From positions 1 to 5,948 of the forward strand of contig JAUVVS010000150.1 in NCBI GenBank assembly GCA_030604545.1: 5,948 nt of DNA, in the 5' to 3' direction. The notes below the pieces were generated by a model. It searched no databases. It was given only the letters and a program-made list of their open reading frames with translations, and was not told where the DNA came from. Both the position numbers and the translations under genes were made by a program. Shown one piece after another: positions 5,879 through 5,948 of the stretch; position 1 is the first letter of the stretch, and every line of letters begins with the position of its first letter. Source of the DNA: Deltaproteobacteria bacterium. GTDB lineage: Bacteria; Desulfobacterota; Desulfobacteria; Desulfobacterales; JAUVVS01.

Positions 5879-5948
5879 AATCTCTACATTTTCACCATGA
5901 TACGGTCATAGTGCATAAATCAAGACCTTTGGTTTATTTTTTTAACGC
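5879..5948. other. Right-hand end of window, no gene seen
   Basis: This AT-rich stretch upstream of the MBL gene shows no reading frame. A weak stem, AGACC (5923-5927) with GGTTT (5931-5935), is followed by ATTTTTTT, but it has only five pairs including one G-T, and no + strand gene runs into it. Confidence 0.3.

Noticed and set aside
5923..5940. Possible terminator or element end (AGACCTTTG followed by a T-run)
   Set aside because: The stem has five pairs at most, including a G-T, and no + strand gene leads into it. The 9-base match to the element end has no inverted partner or duplication within the window.

Overview
The window is about 5.9 kb of moderately AT-rich bacterial chromosome. 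It most resembles a Gram-negative member of the Desulfobacterota (Desulfobacterales-like). The basis is the tilS-ftsH-folP gene order, the wording of the three proteins, and spacers rich in palindromes and short repeats. The lineage is an inference from recalled families; no search was run.

Layout: a gene-free leader (1-157) holds a nested palindrome. Three genes follow on the + strand: tilS (158-1630, tRNA-Ile lysidine synthetase), ftsH (1890-3725, membrane AAA+ zinc protease) and folP (3741-4616, dihydropteroate synthase). folP starts 15 nt after the ftsH stop, so those two are probably co-transcribed. tilS and ftsH are separated by 259 nt, 142 nt of which is a MITE-like element (1699-1840) with imperfect 27-bp terminal inverted repeats and a perfect 5-bp flanking duplication. 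A convergent gene on the - strand (4848-5789) encodes a metallo-beta-lactamase-fold hydrolase of unknown substrate. The folP/MBL spacer (4617-4847) holds small hairpins and two mutually complementary heptamer arrays. A different 7-nt-period array lies upstream of the MBL gene, over its best promoter candidate.

The genes are housekeeping: tRNA wobble modification, membrane protein quality control and folate synthesis. Their clustering is a common bacterial arrangement and does not form one pathway. I found no RNA gene, CRISPR array, complete insertion sequence, toxin-antitoxin pair or defence locus, and no convincing new multi-gene system. What is worth a second look is the intergenic DNA: the element between tilS and ftsH, the heptamer arrays, and a Glu at the usual bridging-Asp position of the MBL protein.
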